A DNA stretch of 64,000 nucleotides from Coffea arabica (taxonomy: Eukaryota; Streptophyta; Magnoliopsida; Gentianales; Rubiaceae): assembly GCF_036785885.1 (NCBI RefSeq), contig NC_092323.1, positions 6,580,501 to 6,644,500 of the forward strand, read 5' to 3'. The translations under genes were made by a program, and so were the position numbers. Shown piece by piece: positions 47,581 through 59,336 of the stretch. Each line of letters begins with the position of its first letter. The stretch's first letter is position 1. The notes under the pieces are model-generated. The model ran no database searches. It worked only from the letters and a program-made list of their open reading frames with translations, and had not been told where the DNA came from.

Positions 47581-48927
47581 ATGCCTAAGCACAACAGCCT
47601 CCTCCGCACCAAAACCTCGTCGTTTTTCTCCAGCTGCTTTCTTTACGCTGCCGGAACTTCCGCTTCCTTTTTATTAGCCTGGGCCTTCTGGTCCTTCTTC
47701 AGTAGCCCCGCCCCTTCTGCGAATCCCTCTTTCTCGAGGGGCCTAGCTTCCGAGGCTGCCCTCAGCTGCCCCGCCGGGAAAGCGGGTCACAACCGGAGCT
47801 ACGATCCGCCCGACCCGACTTTCTATGACGACCCGGAATTGAGCTACACCATTGAGAAGACCATCAAGAACTGGGATGAGAAGAGGCGGGAGTGGCTCGA
47901 GAAGCATCCCTCGTTCGCCGCCGGAGCAGCTGACAGGATTTTAATGGTCACGGGTTCTCAGGCGACGCCCTGCAAGAACCCTATCGGGGATCACTTGCTG
48001 TTGAGGTTCTTCAAGAATAAGGTGGACTACTGCAGGATCCACGGCTACGATATCTTCTACAACACCGTGCTGCTGCAGCCGAAGATGTTCTCGTTTTGGG
48101 CAAAAATGCCTGCCGTGAAAGCGGTCATGTTGGCCCATCCGGAGGCGGAGTGGATCTGGTGGGTAGACTCAGACGCAGCCTTCACCGACATGGACTTCAC
48201 GCTGCCGCTGGATCGCTACAAGGCCCATAATTTAGTGGTCCACGGCTGGCCTCACTTGATTCACAAGGAGAAGAGCTGGACGGGGCTGAACGCTGGAGTG
48301 TTTCTGATGCGCAACTGTCAGTGGTCAATGGATTTCATGGAAGAATGGGCGAGCATGGGGCCTCAAGCCCCGGAGTACGACAAATGGGGCGTGATTCAGC
48401 GGACGACGTTCAAGGACAAGACGTTTCCGGAGTCAGACGATCAGACGGGGTTGGCTTATCTGATCCTGAAAGAGAGAGAGAAGTGGGGGAACAAAATTTA
48501 CATGGAGGATGAATATTATTTTGAGGGGTACTGGATGGAAATCGTGGGGACGCTGGAGAGCATCACCGACGCGTACACGGGGATTGAGAAACGGGAGAGG
48601 AGATTGAGGAGGAGGCATGCAGAGAGAGTGGGGGAGAGTTATGGTAAGGTGTGGGAGGAGCACCTTAAGGACGCTGGGTATGGGAGGGGGAGTTGGAGGA
48701 GACCGTTCATGACTCACTTCACGGGGTGTCAGCCTTGTAGCGGGGACCACAACCAGATGTACTCTGGACAGTCTTGCTGGGAAGCGATGCAAATTGCTCT
48801 GAATTTTGCTGATAATCAGGTGCTTAGGAGATATGGGTTCGTGCACCGGGATTTATTGGATACGTCCACCGTCCTGCCTCTGCCGTTCGATTACCCAGCA
48901 TCGGACCTTGTTGGAGGCGCTTCCTAG
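47581..48927 (+). CDS. GT34 galactomannan galactosyltransferase-like enzyme, copy 1
   Basis: A single exon encodes 448 residues. GT34 enzymes of this branch (galactomannan galactosyltransferase; Arabidopsis GT6/MUCI10 and GT7) add alpha-1,6-galactose from UDP-Gal to mannan or glucomannan backbones in the Golgi. The protein is type II: a short basic tail, one hydrophobic anchor (residues about 20-42, LYAAGTSASFLLAWAFWSFF), a stem, then the catalytic domain. Visible are DPTFYDDPELSYTI, ILMVTGSQATPCKNPIGDHL, WIWWVDSDAAFTDMDF with the metal-binding DSD at 196-198, WSMDFMEEWASMGPQ, THFTGCQPCSGDHN and NFADNQVLRRYGFVHRD. XXT xyloglucan enzymes share the fold, but the YDDPEL, GSQ and CQPCSGDHN forms favour the GMGT branch. 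It is the most diverged of the four copies and is on the opposite strand. A foldback MULE sits upstream. Confidence 0.9.
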   Translation: MPKHNSLLRTKTSSFFSSCFLYAAGTSASFLLAWAFWSFFSSPAPSANPSFSRGLASEAALSCPAGKAGHNRSYDPPDPTFYDDPELSYTIEKTIKNWDEKRREWLEKHPSFAAGAADRILMVTGSQATPCKNPIGDHLLLRFFKNKVDYCRIHGYDIFYNTVLLQPKMFSFWAKMPAVKAVMLAHPEAEWIWWVDSDAAFTDMDFTLPLDRYKAHNLVVHGWPHLIHKEKSWTGLNAGVFLMRNCQWSMDFMEEWASMGPQAPEYDKWGVIQRTTFKDKTFPESDDQTGLAYLILKEREKWGNKIYMEDEYYFEGYWMEIVGTLESITDAYTGIEKRERRLRRRHAERVGESYGKVWEEHLKDAGYGRGSWRRPFMTHFTGCQPCSGDHNQMYSGQSCWEAMQIALNFADNQVLRRYGFVHRDLLDTSTVLPLPFDYPASDLVGGAS

Positions 48928-49771
48928 AAATATTTTATTCTAACCAACTGTTAAGTAGTTTTGTACCATCATCGGAGGCTTTACTAGTAGTATCATTATT
49001 GATTTATGAAACGGTTAGTATCATATAGAAAGAAGGTATATCATATTTATGAAACTATACTACTGTTACTTAACTAGTATCATTTTGAAGGTTATGGGCT
49101 CTTAATAGTAAGTGATTGCATATGTATTTCGTTTTTCATTTTTTTGGGCACCCTGGAGATGTATTTTCTCTGTTGTAAGTTAAAGTTGGGGGTCTTATAA
49201 AGAGTGTTAATGCATGTACTATACATGCTGTACTAGTTTTTTTTTTTTTGGGGGGGTTTATCGGGCACGTTCTAGTAGTATAAAAGTTAACATTTGCTTT
49301 AGTGATGATGTTTTATGTCCCCTGAACCAAATGAATCTGATTCTCCTCTCACTTATTGCTGGTAGGTGTTTGCGCTTTTCTATTATTCCGATCAAGTGGC
49401 TGTAGTTAAGTGGAACAGAGATAGCAGTAGTATTTGGTTAGTGAGTTTTGACTAAGCTAGCTCAACGTCAAATGAATGAATGAATGAATGAATGGGATGG
49501 GTCGCAGCAGCTCTTTTTATGCCCGAATTCGATCTCATTCTCGCTGTTGTTGTGTTGTTGTCACCCACGCTTGTAACATACTGGAAAAAGCCTTCACAAA
49601 ACCATCATTCATTTCTGCTGCTATGCGCTACTTTGAGCGATGAAATTCTCCTATTTAATAGTTGCACGACGCGTGCGACTCAGGATGAAAGGTGTGGATT
49701 TACTTTCCCATTTTCCAATTTCTTTGCCGTTGTGCTTTCTCGACCCCCGATCTAACGCGGTAGATACTGTA
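48928..49771. other. 3' flank of GT34 copy 1
   Basis: 3'UTR and spacer. A T/G homopolymer lies at about 49238-49258 and a (GAAT)n tract of five to six units at about 49471-49494. No gene seen. Confidence 0.45.
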
Positions 49772-49779
49772 ACAAGCAC

Positions 49780-50491
49780 TAGGGGTGGGCAACAAAATCC
49801 GTCGACCTGAAAATCCGAACAATTCGATTCGCCTCGCACTGAAAATTAGGATATTCGATCCGATTTCTATCGGCGGAGTAGATGAGGGTCGGGTGCCCAT
49901 AAAATTTGGATACGGATATGGATTACAAAAATAAGGAGGGGGAGGGAATAGCATCTTTGCTAGGTGACAGAAAGGTGGAATTGGAAAGTGCAGAACTCGC
50001 ACTTATTGACTTTGCTGATGCTTCTTAAATAATTAAAGTTTACTTGTGTGTACTTCTATAGTTATTCGCATCAGCATGTAGCATCTCTTTTAGCCTATGA
50101 TTTCTTGAATTTTAGTAGGCTTGTGAAAGTTGTTGGGTTAGGGGAATTTGTTTCTGGAACCAAGAGTTGCTGAAGTTGATTTTGTTGGCACTTCCTTTTC
50201 TGTTTTCTATTTATGTCGAAGCTGAATTTGGCACTTATTCTCTATGTTTTCTTATTCTGGTTTAGTAATTAATTGGAAGGTGATATTTGTTGTGCTTGAA
50301 AAATGGATATTAGTAAATATGAATTATAAGGGCGAGTACCTGATGACCCGCCCCTTTTTTCGGGTACTCGGTCCTCGGGTATCCGGAGATGAGTGGAGCA
50401 GATTAGAGTCAAAAAAATATTGATCCGATAGGTTAGGTTCGGGTCAGCCAAATCACGTTTGAGGTGGGTACCCGACCCGTGCCCACCCCTA
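49780..50491. mobile_element. hAT MITE
   Basis: A 712-bp element begins TAGGGGTGGGCAACAAAATC and ends GACCCGTGCCCACCCCTA. ACAAGCAC at 49772-49779 and ACAAGTAC at 50492-50499 agree at 7 of 8 positions. End sequence and duplication length fit hAT. The subterminal regions are rich in CGGGT / ACCCG words; no coding frame. Confidence 0.88.
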
Positions 50492-50529
50492 ACAAGTACT
50501 GCTACTTTGATAAGAAAAAGGAACCCAAT

Positions 50530-50830
50530 GAGTTTGTTTGGATAAGAGTTTATTTGGATGATTTATTTGAAATAATTACTGTAGCATTTTTTGTGATGTG
50601 ATGTATGTGAGATAAAAAGGTAATTAGGAAGATAAAAAGGTGATTGGGATTTGTGAAGTAAATTTTTTTATTTCAAATGATGTCAATCCAAAGGTGATTG
50701 GGATTGTAATCTAAAGGTTCGGAGAGTTAGAATTTGTTTGGATATTAAATTTTTTCACATACATCACACCATAAAAAGTGTTATAATAATTATTTTAAAT
50801 AATACTATTCTAATTATTCGTTAGAATCTG
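50530..50830. repeat. Dispersed MITE-like sequence, inverted pair
   Basis: The left part (TTGTTTGGATAAGAG, TTGTGATGTGATGTATGTGA) is related in inverted form to the right part (CACATACATCACACCATAAA). Same family as 44430-44600. Confidence 0.6.
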
Positions 50831-51592
50831 AGCCATCTACTTATCTTTTTTAGTTTTTCCTTCCTCCTTGATCAGTTGTAGTGAGTGTCAAAAATTAATT
50901 ATTAGAAATTTAAAATTTATAGTAATAGGAGTCCAAGTCAAATTCACATGAAACAGTTGAAACTTTCGATTTTCTTTGTTAAAATAGTAAATAGTAAATT
51001 GAGATAAGTAAAACTATCGCTATAACTAAAACAATAATAATAAAAATATAAGATAAAAATAATAAATAATGAGCCTAACCAAGGACATGAAGATCTTTAT
51101 TTTGATTGATCATCAAATCCTAAAGACCCAATATTTAATCAACTATTTGGCCTAGGTTGCCCTGGACGTCAGTAATAACTTGCGAATTCTCTGAATTCAA
51201 CAATCAAATGATGCATTCAAATTGTATTCTTGTTATTAGATAATCTAGGTATTGATGCAATCTCAATTACTCTAATAACAACATTAAGAACCAAGAATCA
51301 GCCAAATATGACAATAACTCGTGACGCACGTAGTTATTTAATTAACACCATGATTTTCCCTAAGGGTTCACAAAAGAGGACAACCAATTGCTAGCTTTAT
51401 TTGTCACGTAGAAATACCAATACAAGCCAATTACTGATTAAAATTAGAATTTTGGCACGAAGAATACATATAGAGAGAATAATTGACCACTTACTCTACC
51501 ATACATGTATCGATATAGAATAAAATCAAGAAATCATAGATAGCAAATTAATTATTAAAAAGATCAAACCCGATTTTATAATCGTTGAAATT
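50831..51592. other. Intergenic, no gene seen
   Basis: AT-rich DNA with no recognisable feature. Confidence 0.4.
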
Positions 51593-52029
51593 GGAATTGC
51601 AAATGAATCGAACCGATAGCAAGTGACTTGAGTTCGAATTGACCAAGTCGAATTCGAACCTGAACTCGAATTGGCCAAGTCGAATTCGATTTCGAACTCG
51701 AATTAAAAAAATACTAAATTCATTAATTTGGGAACTAACTAGAACTCGATTATATATATTTTTTATTTTTATTTTATTAGTAAAATTACACATATATCCC
51801 AAATATTTTATTATTTATTAAAAAATTATTATTTTATTTATTTTTAAATAATAAAAATAGTTATTTTTTATTTTTTTGACCTCAAGTTCGACTCGAATTT
51901 GAGTATAACTCGAGTTCAAACTTGATATTTTGATCTCATCGAACTCGAGTTCGAGATTCGTGAAATTATGTTGAGACTCAACTCAATTAGACCGAAATTC
52001 AACTCGATTTGACTCGTTTACACCCCTAG
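51593..52029. mobile_element. hAT-like element related to 44999-45429
   Basis: The body is built of GAACTCGA / TCGAATTCGA words; the right end CTCGTTTACACCCCTAG is clear, the left end (GGAATTGCAAATGAATCG) is degenerate. Flanks TTGAAATT and TTGGAATA agree at 6 of 8. Confidence 0.5.
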
Positions 52030-52603
52030 TTGGAATAAATACTTTAATCCTTGGTTGGAATAGAGAACTAGTTAAATATTACCTTTAAAAGAGAAACAGA
52101 GTTGTTTATAGTCAAACGTTAGTTCTACTTATTCTAATCTATTCCTAAAAATGTAGAATATGAAAAAATAACGGCTATAAGCCGTTCTTCTTGTCCGGCC
52201 CTCCTAGAATCGACCGAAGCCTCCTATTTATAGTGTTAGGAAGTAGGATTTTTGAATTGTAATTGGATAAGTGTGTTAAAACTAAGAAAACACACGTCCA
52301 GATAATGTCGGGTCTTAAGCTGGGTTGCAGGACAGACGACACCCATTATCATTTAACTTATAAATTTGAACGAAATCAAGTTCAACTTTGAACGGGCCTT
52401 ATGTTTGGCCCCTATTATAGCGCCCATTAACGGCTGTTTTCGTGAATTTAGCATTTTCTTTTCAAATTGAATTCCTTGTATATCATTTTCACTCCAAACG
52501 CTTTTTAATCTATCCAATCATAAAGCATACCTTAAATAGTACTTTAAAAGATAAAATATGCACAAAATCATAGCAATAGAGGAATATAAAAACATAACAG
52601 TTA
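52030..52603. other. Intergenic, no gene seen
   Basis: No recognisable gene or RNA. Confidence 0.4.
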
Positions 52604-52951
52604 CTCCCTCCCTTTTTTTATAACTGACGTTTAAGGTTTTGCACACCAATTAAGAAAAGTTTTTCATTGTTTAAATCTATACACTACTTTCCTTTTGTAC
52701 CCTCATTAATTGTCCAATTCACTCATGTTTTCTCTCACTAGAGTATTAAATGGTGCTGTTTTACTAGGCCAAAAGCAAAGAAAGAAGTAATAATTATTAG
52801 GAATAGTAATTAAGAGCTCTGTATTGGTAAAGAGAGATAAAAGGGTAAAATTGTGAAAAAATAATTAATGCTGCATGGGGATAATACAACGACAGATAAA
52901 AGTACTTAAGAGCAAATTTCTTAAACGTCAGATATAAAAAAAGGGAGGGAG
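52604..52951. mobile_element. Stowaway-type MITE (Tc1/mariner)
   Basis: A 348-bp element begins CTCCCTCCCTTTTTTTATAA and ends with its near-perfect inverse, AAAAAAAGGGAGGGAG, between TA dinucleotides (52602-52603 and 52952-52953). The inner TIR (CTGACGTTTAAG) is also inverted at the right. CTCCCTCC ends with a TA duplication define Stowaway. Confidence 0.95.
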
Positions 52952-53454
52952 TAGTATTCATCACTCCTGTCGTCCGTGGGGAGGCGTCTGCATGGTTCCT
53001 ATCTATTAACTTTTTGATGCCCTAAACTATCTGTTTATTAAAGCATCATTTCGAACATGTTCTTTTTTTTCCCTTAGGGGGGATTTTTTCAAATGTTTTT
53101 TTCAAGAAGACAGGACTTCCCCCCGACCAATTCACAACAAACAAAAAGATTACACAGATTAAACATTTGATTCAAGAACTTTTCGAGCATATTTGATTAT
53201 TGTGCATTTCCACCATTTTGTCAATCAACTTTTCGAGCGTATTAATTTTTGTGTCCCAACCAATCAACCCTGCTCAAAGCCGAAGGACTTGGGATAGAAG
53301 TGCACCAATACGCCTCTGGTTAAGAGCAAACCTCCATCAGAAGTCTTAATAATACCAAGAGAAAAACTGCGATTTGCCCTGCTTAACATTGGCATACTCT
53401 ACTCTAGATCCTCCGCCCAAACCCCAAAAAAAAAAGTGTTATCTTTTTTCTTCC

Positions 53455-55597
53455 GGGATAATTGCAGAAACCTCCCCTGACTTTTACAGTAATAGCATTG
53501 ACCTCCCCTATCAATTTTGAAATAGCACTAACCTCCCCTATCAAAAGTTGGAGGCAATTTAATAGGTAAAAGTGAGTCAATTTACTAAAGTACCTCTGAC
53601 ATGATTTAATTTTACCAAATGAATGTGATGAGTACTTTCATCAAACCCAACAAAACATTTGTTAATAAAAATTACACTAAATTAACTATTTCTGCATAGT
53701 TTAACTAATTAACTAATTAACTAAATAACTAATAATCTAATTAATTAATAACCAATTATCTAATTAACTATTAAATAATTAACTAATTATCTAATTGTTA
53801 ATAGCTATTAACTAATCAAACTATTTCTGCATAGTTAAACTAATTAACTATTAACTAATTATCTAATTAACTATTAACTAATTAACTAATTATCTAATTA
53901 ATTAATTAAATAATTAACTAATTTCTGTTTATCTAATTAACTAATCTCTATTTATCTAATTAACTAATTATCTAATTATCTAATTAACTAATTAACTAAT
54001 TATCTAAAACTGTTGTCTGTCCGAAACTAATAAACTATTTGCATGTTAAACTAATTAACTAATTAGCTGCTTAACTAATTAACTACCTAATTATCTAATT
54101 AATTAATTAACTAATTAACTAATTTTTGTTTATCTAATTAACTAAAGTTGTTGTCTATCGGAAACTAGCAAACTATTTTCATGTTAAACTAGTTAACTAA
54201 TTAACTGCTTAACTAATTAACTAATTAACTAAAGCTGTTGTCTATCCTAAACTAACAAACTATTTGCATGTTAAACTAATTAACTAATTAACTGCTTAAC
54301 TAATTAACTAACTAATTATCCAATTAATTAATTAACTAATTTTTGTTTATCTAATTAACTAATTTTTGTTTATCTAATTAACTAATTAACTAAAGTTGTT
54401 GTCTATCCGAAACTAACAAACTATTTGCATGTTAAACTAATTAACTGCTTAACTAATTAACTAAAACTGTTGTCTGTCCGAAACTAACAAACTATTTACA
54501 TGTTAAACTAATTAACTACTTAACTAATTAACTAACTAAATATATAATTAATTAATTAACTAATTAACTAATTTCTGCTTATCTAATTAACTAATTAACT
54601 AATTATCTAATTAACTAAAGTTGTTGTCTGTCCGAAACTAACAAACTATTTGCATGTTAAACTAATTAACTAATTAACTAACTAATTATCTAATTAATTA
54701 ATTAACTAATTTCTATTTATCTAATTAACTAATTAACTAAAGCTATTGTCTGTCTGAAACTAACAAACTATTTGCATGTTAAACTAATTAACTAATTAAT
54801 TAACTAACTAATTAACAAACTATTTGCATGTTAAACTATATGCAGTATGCATTACCTATTTAAAGTATCGGCTTTTTATAGGTATTTTACTTTAAAACAT
54901 TTAATTTATGATAAAAATATTAATGTTTGTAAGTAAAATTTAAAAAGTGTTACAAAAAATATCAATATTCTTACTTTCAAATATTTAATTTATGGTCCTA
55001 TGCCCCTTCTTTTTTGTAAGAATATTACTGTAACACTTTTTGAATTTTACTTACAAACATTAATGTTTTTATCATAAATTAAATGTTTGAAAGTAAAATA
55101 CCCATAAAGAGCCGATACTTTAAATAGGTAATGCGTACTGCATATAGTTTAACATGCAAATAATCTGTTAATTAGTTAGTTAGTTAAGTAGTTGATTAGT
55201 TAAGCAGTTAATTAGTTAATTAGTTTAACATGCAAATAGTTTGTTAGTTTCAGACAGACAACAGCTTTAGTTAATTAGTTAATTAGTTAAGCAGTTAATT
55301 AGATAAATAAAAATTAATTAATTAGTTAATAATTAATCATATAATTAGTTAATAGTTAATTAGTTTAACTATTAACTAATTAGATAATTAGTTAAGCAAT
55401 TGTCAAGCAAATAATAATTGTCAAGCAAGAAGAGGGTAAAATTGGAAGAAATTTCTTATCTCACTTCTACAAAAGCTGTCAGGGAGGTTTCTGCAACGAA
55501 TTGTTACTGTTCAGGGGAGGTGAATGCAATTTCAAAACCTAGAGGGGAGGTCAGTGCAAATGTCAGAAATCTCAGGGGAGGTTTGTGCAATTATTCC
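53455..55597. mobile_element. 2.1-kb palindromic MULE filled with a TAATTAAC minisatellite
   Basis: The ends are GGGATAATTGCAGAAACCTC and the inverse of GGAATAATTGCACAAACCTC. TTTTTCTTCC at 53445-53454 recurs at 55598-55607, a 10-bp direct duplication. Inside the arms, blocks with CTCCCCT words are inverted between the two sides. The centre (54840-55145) is a further hairpin whose arms contain TATTTAAAGTATCGGCT and its inverse. No coding frame. Its right end lies about 360 bp beyond the stop of GT34 copy 2. Confidence 0.92.
53690..54840. repeat. TAATTAAC minisatellite with a higher-order unit
   Basis: Tandem TAATTAAC and TAATTATC octamers are interrupted about seven times (near 54012, 54148, 54235, 54396, 54467, 54622 and 54744) by a conserved 40-bp block reading GTTGTCTGTCCGAAACTAAC followed by AAACTATTTGCATGTTAAAC. 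Spacing varies from about 70 to 160 bp. An inverted, shorter array with the same block lies at 55150-55400. Confidence 0.9.
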
Positions 55598-55959
55598 TTT
55601 TTCTTCCCTACGAGATGGTTATTAACAGTTGAAAGGAGGAAAGTTCTGGTATACAGATTCTACATCGTAATTGGGGAATTGTGCAAAAAGAACAGCACAA
55701 AACAAAAGGTGTTAGTCTAATACCCTGCTAATAGTGCAAACAACCAAATTAATTCTCTTTTTATATTGACAAAAAAGGCATTCGTAAAAGCTCTTGAACT
55801 TGAAATTCACTCGATTGAGGAACTTGGCGAAGCCTCCGTGAGAATCGTTTGCTTTTGTTCTCTCACTTCACCATTTTGATGGATGGATACAAAGAAAGCA
55901 AGACAAAACTATACAAAATACAGACACAACCGCCCTTTACTTACCTCCTCCACTCAACT

Positions 55960-57294
55960 CTACACCAATTCTTCCTTCTCGTCGGCCGGAAAATCAAAGG
56001 GAACTGGAAACACCGACGACCCATTCCCTAAATCCGGGTGCATAAAACCATACCTCCGGAGAACCTGATTATCGGCAAAATTCAGAGACTTCTCCATCGC
56101 AACCCAGCAGGCGTTACCCTTGTACGCCGGGTCATGTTTTCCGGTACACGGCTGACATCCGGTAAAATGAGTAATAAACGGCCGTCTCCACCCACTATTT
56201 CCAAAACCACCGGCATCTCTCAGGTACCTCTCCCACACCCCATCCAAGCTCTCACTCACCACTTCCGCAACTCTCCTCCTCAGCACCGGCACCTTTGCCT
56301 CTGTATCCAAATACTTCTTAATTATGTTATTTAACCTCCCCACAATTTCGACCCAATAGCCATGCAAGTAATACTGATTTTCCAGATAAATCATGTCTCC
56401 CCATTTCTTCTTTTCCCTCAATAGTAAATAAACTAGAGACGATTGCTCATCAGCTCCTGGAATCACCTTATCCGAAAGGGTGGACATTAACGTTTCGCTC
56501 CAATACTTGTAATCGGGGCTCCGCGGGCTCATGCTCGCCCAAACATCCAAGAACTCCAAGGACCATTCACAATTTCTCATCAGGAAACTCCCGGTGTTTA
56601 CGGCTACCCAGCTCTTCTTCTCGTAAACCAAGTTGGGCCAGCCGGGTACCACGAGATTGTGCTCCTTGTACCTCTGTAACGGAATTTTGAAGTCCATGTC
56701 GGTGATGATGGCATCCGAGTCCATCCACCAGATCCACTCGGCTTCCGGGTGGGCCACCATGGAAGCTCGAATTACAGCTACTTTAGCCCAGACGTTGCAC
56801 AATTTCGGGTCAAAACAAGCATTACTGTAGAAGATATCGTAGCCGTGGATTCTGCAGTAGTCGGCTTTGTTCTTGAAACCTCTGAGGAGTAGATGATCGC
56901 CGATGGGGCTCTTGCAGGGTGAGGGCTGTGATCCTGTGAGGAGGAGTATGCGGTCTTGGACGTTGTCGGCAAACGAGGGGTGAAGTTTCAGCCATGATTT
57001 TCTCTTGTCGTCCCAGTTATCGATGGGCTTGTCTAGGGTGTAACAGAGTTCCGGGTCGTCGTAAAACGTGGGTTCTGGCGGGTCGTGGGTTCGGTTGAGG
57101 GATTGGGGTTGGGAAGTGCAGTGGTCGGTGGTGGCGTTTGAAAAAATGGCGGAGACGGATAAGTTTGTCCAAGCAGTTTCAGTGAAGGACCAGAGAGCAT
57201 AAAGGAGTAGAATGGCGACAAATACAGCGAGGATGAAGGGCCTGCAATCTCTGAAAAATGTCGGCGCTTTGGTGTGAACCTTGATTCTGGTCAT
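55960..57294 (-). CDS. GT34 galactomannan galactosyltransferase-like enzyme, copy 2
   Basis: A single exon encodes 444 residues. Short basic tail (MTRIKVHTK), membrane anchor at about 19-39 (FILAVFVAILLLYALWSF), a stem with NRTHDPPEPTFYDDPELCYT, then the catalytic domain: ILLLTGSQPSPCKSPIGDHL, WIWWMDSDAIITDMDF with DSD at 192-194, VNTGSFLMRNCEWSLEFLDV, MSPRSPDYKYW, and the C-terminal THFTGCQPCTGKHDPAYKGN and NFADNQVLRRYGFMHPD. Closest in the window to copy 3, with which it shares SETLMSTLSDK, PGADEQSSLVYLLL and LENQY; both are in the same orientation 2 kb apart, so they are tandem duplicates. All motifs expected for activity are present. Likely Golgi, adding galactose to mannan. Confidence 0.9.
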   Translation of the reverse strand: MTRIKVHTKAPTFFRDCRPFILAVFVAILLLYALWSFTETAWTNLSVSAIFSNATTDHCTSQPQSLNRTHDPPEPTFYDDPELCYTLDKPIDNWDDKRKSWLKLHPSFADNVQDRILLLTGSQPSPCKSPIGDHLLLRGFKNKADYCRIHGYDIFYSNACFDPKLCNVWAKVAVIRASMVAHPEAEWIWWMDSDAIITDMDFKIPLQRYKEHNLVVPGWPNLVYEKKSWVAVNTGSFLMRNCEWSLEFLDVWASMSPRSPDYKYWSETLMSTLSDKVIPGADEQSSLVYLLLREKKKWGDMIYLENQYYLHGYWVEIVGRLNNIIKKYLDTEAKVPVLRRRVAEVVSESLDGVWERYLRDAGGFGNSGWRRPFITHFTGCQPCTGKHDPAYKGNACWVAMEKSLNFADNQVLRRYGFMHPDLGNGSSVFPVPFDFPADEKEELV

Positions 57295-59336
57295 AGCTGC
57301 TGCGTATGGATACGGAGTAGAAATGTGGAATTAGTCTGGAGATTCGGAGAAGTGAGTGGAGACTGGAGAGGGCTTTAGGATTTCATTTTAGCAGTAACTT
57401 TTTCCAGTTAGTCGGACTGCGCAGGGCTTTTGGCCATCTGCCATCTGCCAAAGAGAGCAGAGCATGGGACAAAGGGCCCTCTCCACAAATCAAAATCTTT
57501 AAATGCATAGAACTGTGGTTGGCCATGGGGGAGGAGTATCTCGTACAGAATTTGTAGTTCGTATATACTCGTACACAAGGCAAATGCTCTCTTTGCCCAC
57601 GACTCCTGTGAAAGCTTTTTAATTCGCAATATCTATTCTTGGTTAGGCAATAAAAACAAATTAATGACCGTAGAACTATTGGGTAATCCATTTTTTTATT
57701 GCATTCAGATTTTTTTCTTTGGGTTTATTTTTTCAATGTATAGCCCGGTAGGTATAAAAGGCTTTTACATTTTGACGGACACAAACCTACCCATAATAAA
57801 CAAGCCACTATTGTTTAACTTAATTAAGGTTCTAAATCCTTCCACACTTCTTATATGGATCCCCACCACTCTTGTCGTTTTCGTCCAAATCTTGTTGTTT
57901 TGGGTAAATCAAAATAACTCCTCCTGATCACCCTTTTACAATTTAAACTTAAACTTCTTTTTGAAAGCAATTTTACCTTCCAAGTTATGACACTCAAATA
58001 GGACCGTATCATGTCCCACAACTTTGCTCTCATATTTTTTTCAGTTTGGTTATAGCTATATAAAAGGAGTAAAGGAGGACTCTGTCCCAAGTGTAAGATA
58101 AGTTCTGCTGAAAAAACGAGTGGCAATTGCAAGACTTGAGTCTTTAATCAGTAGCAAGTGATTAAGATAGGAAAAATACGTCTTTAATTGGTCATACACC
58201 AGCCAATAGCCTTTTAGACCGCTGGTACTACCAAGACTTAGTTTTGATGGGGTACCATATACTAGTCAATTAATTGTGATTGTCATTTTGCTTCCTCTGA
58301 CGGTACTCCGTCTGCTAGACTCTCTTTTTTTCTTCAAGATTAAATTAAAGTAAGTTATACAAATGTTATCGTTACGATTAAAAAAAATTTGGTAGTATTT
58401 TGATCCTGGAGTAAGTGTAGATTAATTTGCCCGAACGAATTTAAAGGTCATGAAATGTTGATTTTTTCACCCCGAAAACCAAAATCTCATGGAAGAAACG
58501 AAAAGCATATCAAGTGGCTAAAATTGCAGCAACATATATGATGCCGATTGTCCATCTCTATGGACCAGCACCAGCTGTTGCAGCAGCGATTGCTGCAAGT
58601 CTTCCGAGGTCCAATAACCTCATCTGCATTGGGCTCATCTTCAGTTTCACATGATCTTATTGTACGAACGTTAGTACAGTTTATCACATCATTGTGGATA
58701 TTAGACCCCGCCAATCAAATGCTCGCTGATGTCTCTAGCCACGGAGAGAAATTTAACGACGACGGAAGTTTGATACTACTAAGCAATTGCCGGAGGTTAA
58801 ATATTTTTGGCTGCCAAAAAGAAATTGTTTTATCTTATCTTACCAGAAATAGATGAAGAAAAATAATTGTACAGCAGTTCCTCCTGCAAAAAAAAAAAAA
58901 ACAAAGTCCAATAATAATCCGCCTTTGATTGAGGGGACAACATTCAAAATTGAAATCATTGTCCGCTGGATGACTGGCTGAGTCAAAAGTAATCTTCCGC
59001 ATATAATGGCGTAACCTTTCTTGCTTGTCCACTTTTTCTTAAGCGAGAAAATAATTGAAAGCCATACACTTTAGTAGTATTATAAAGCACACTCAATCAA
59101 TTCGATTTTGTTGACCAACAGGAAAAAGCATCAACAATATATATTCTCTTTCGTGGCAACAAATATAAGTATCTTGAAATTCACTCAATTACGGAGGAAT
59201 TTACCACGACTAGCTTGTGAAAATTTTTTTGTTCTCTTAATTTTACGGCCATTTTTTTTTTTGATACTGAATTTTCAGAGCCCAAGTCCTGCTGGCTGCT
59301 TTAATCTATAAACAACACTAAAACGGACGGATTTAT
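57295..59336. other. Spacer between GT34 copies 2 and 3
   Basis: Contains the promoter of copy 2 (just above 57294) and the 3' flank of copy 3 (just below 59337). Frames at 58487-58856 have no recognised domain. No transposon ends were found. Confidence 0.4.

Noticed and set aside
53690-54840. Regularly spaced repeats that could suggest a CRISPR-like array
   Set aside because: The spacers are themselves TAATTAAC repeats and spacing is irregular; this is a minisatellite in a plant transposon.
58487-58856. Overlapping frames on both strands, possible membrane-protein relic
   Set aside because: Neither frame has a recognisable motif and an alternative frame is broken; not enough to call a pseudogene.
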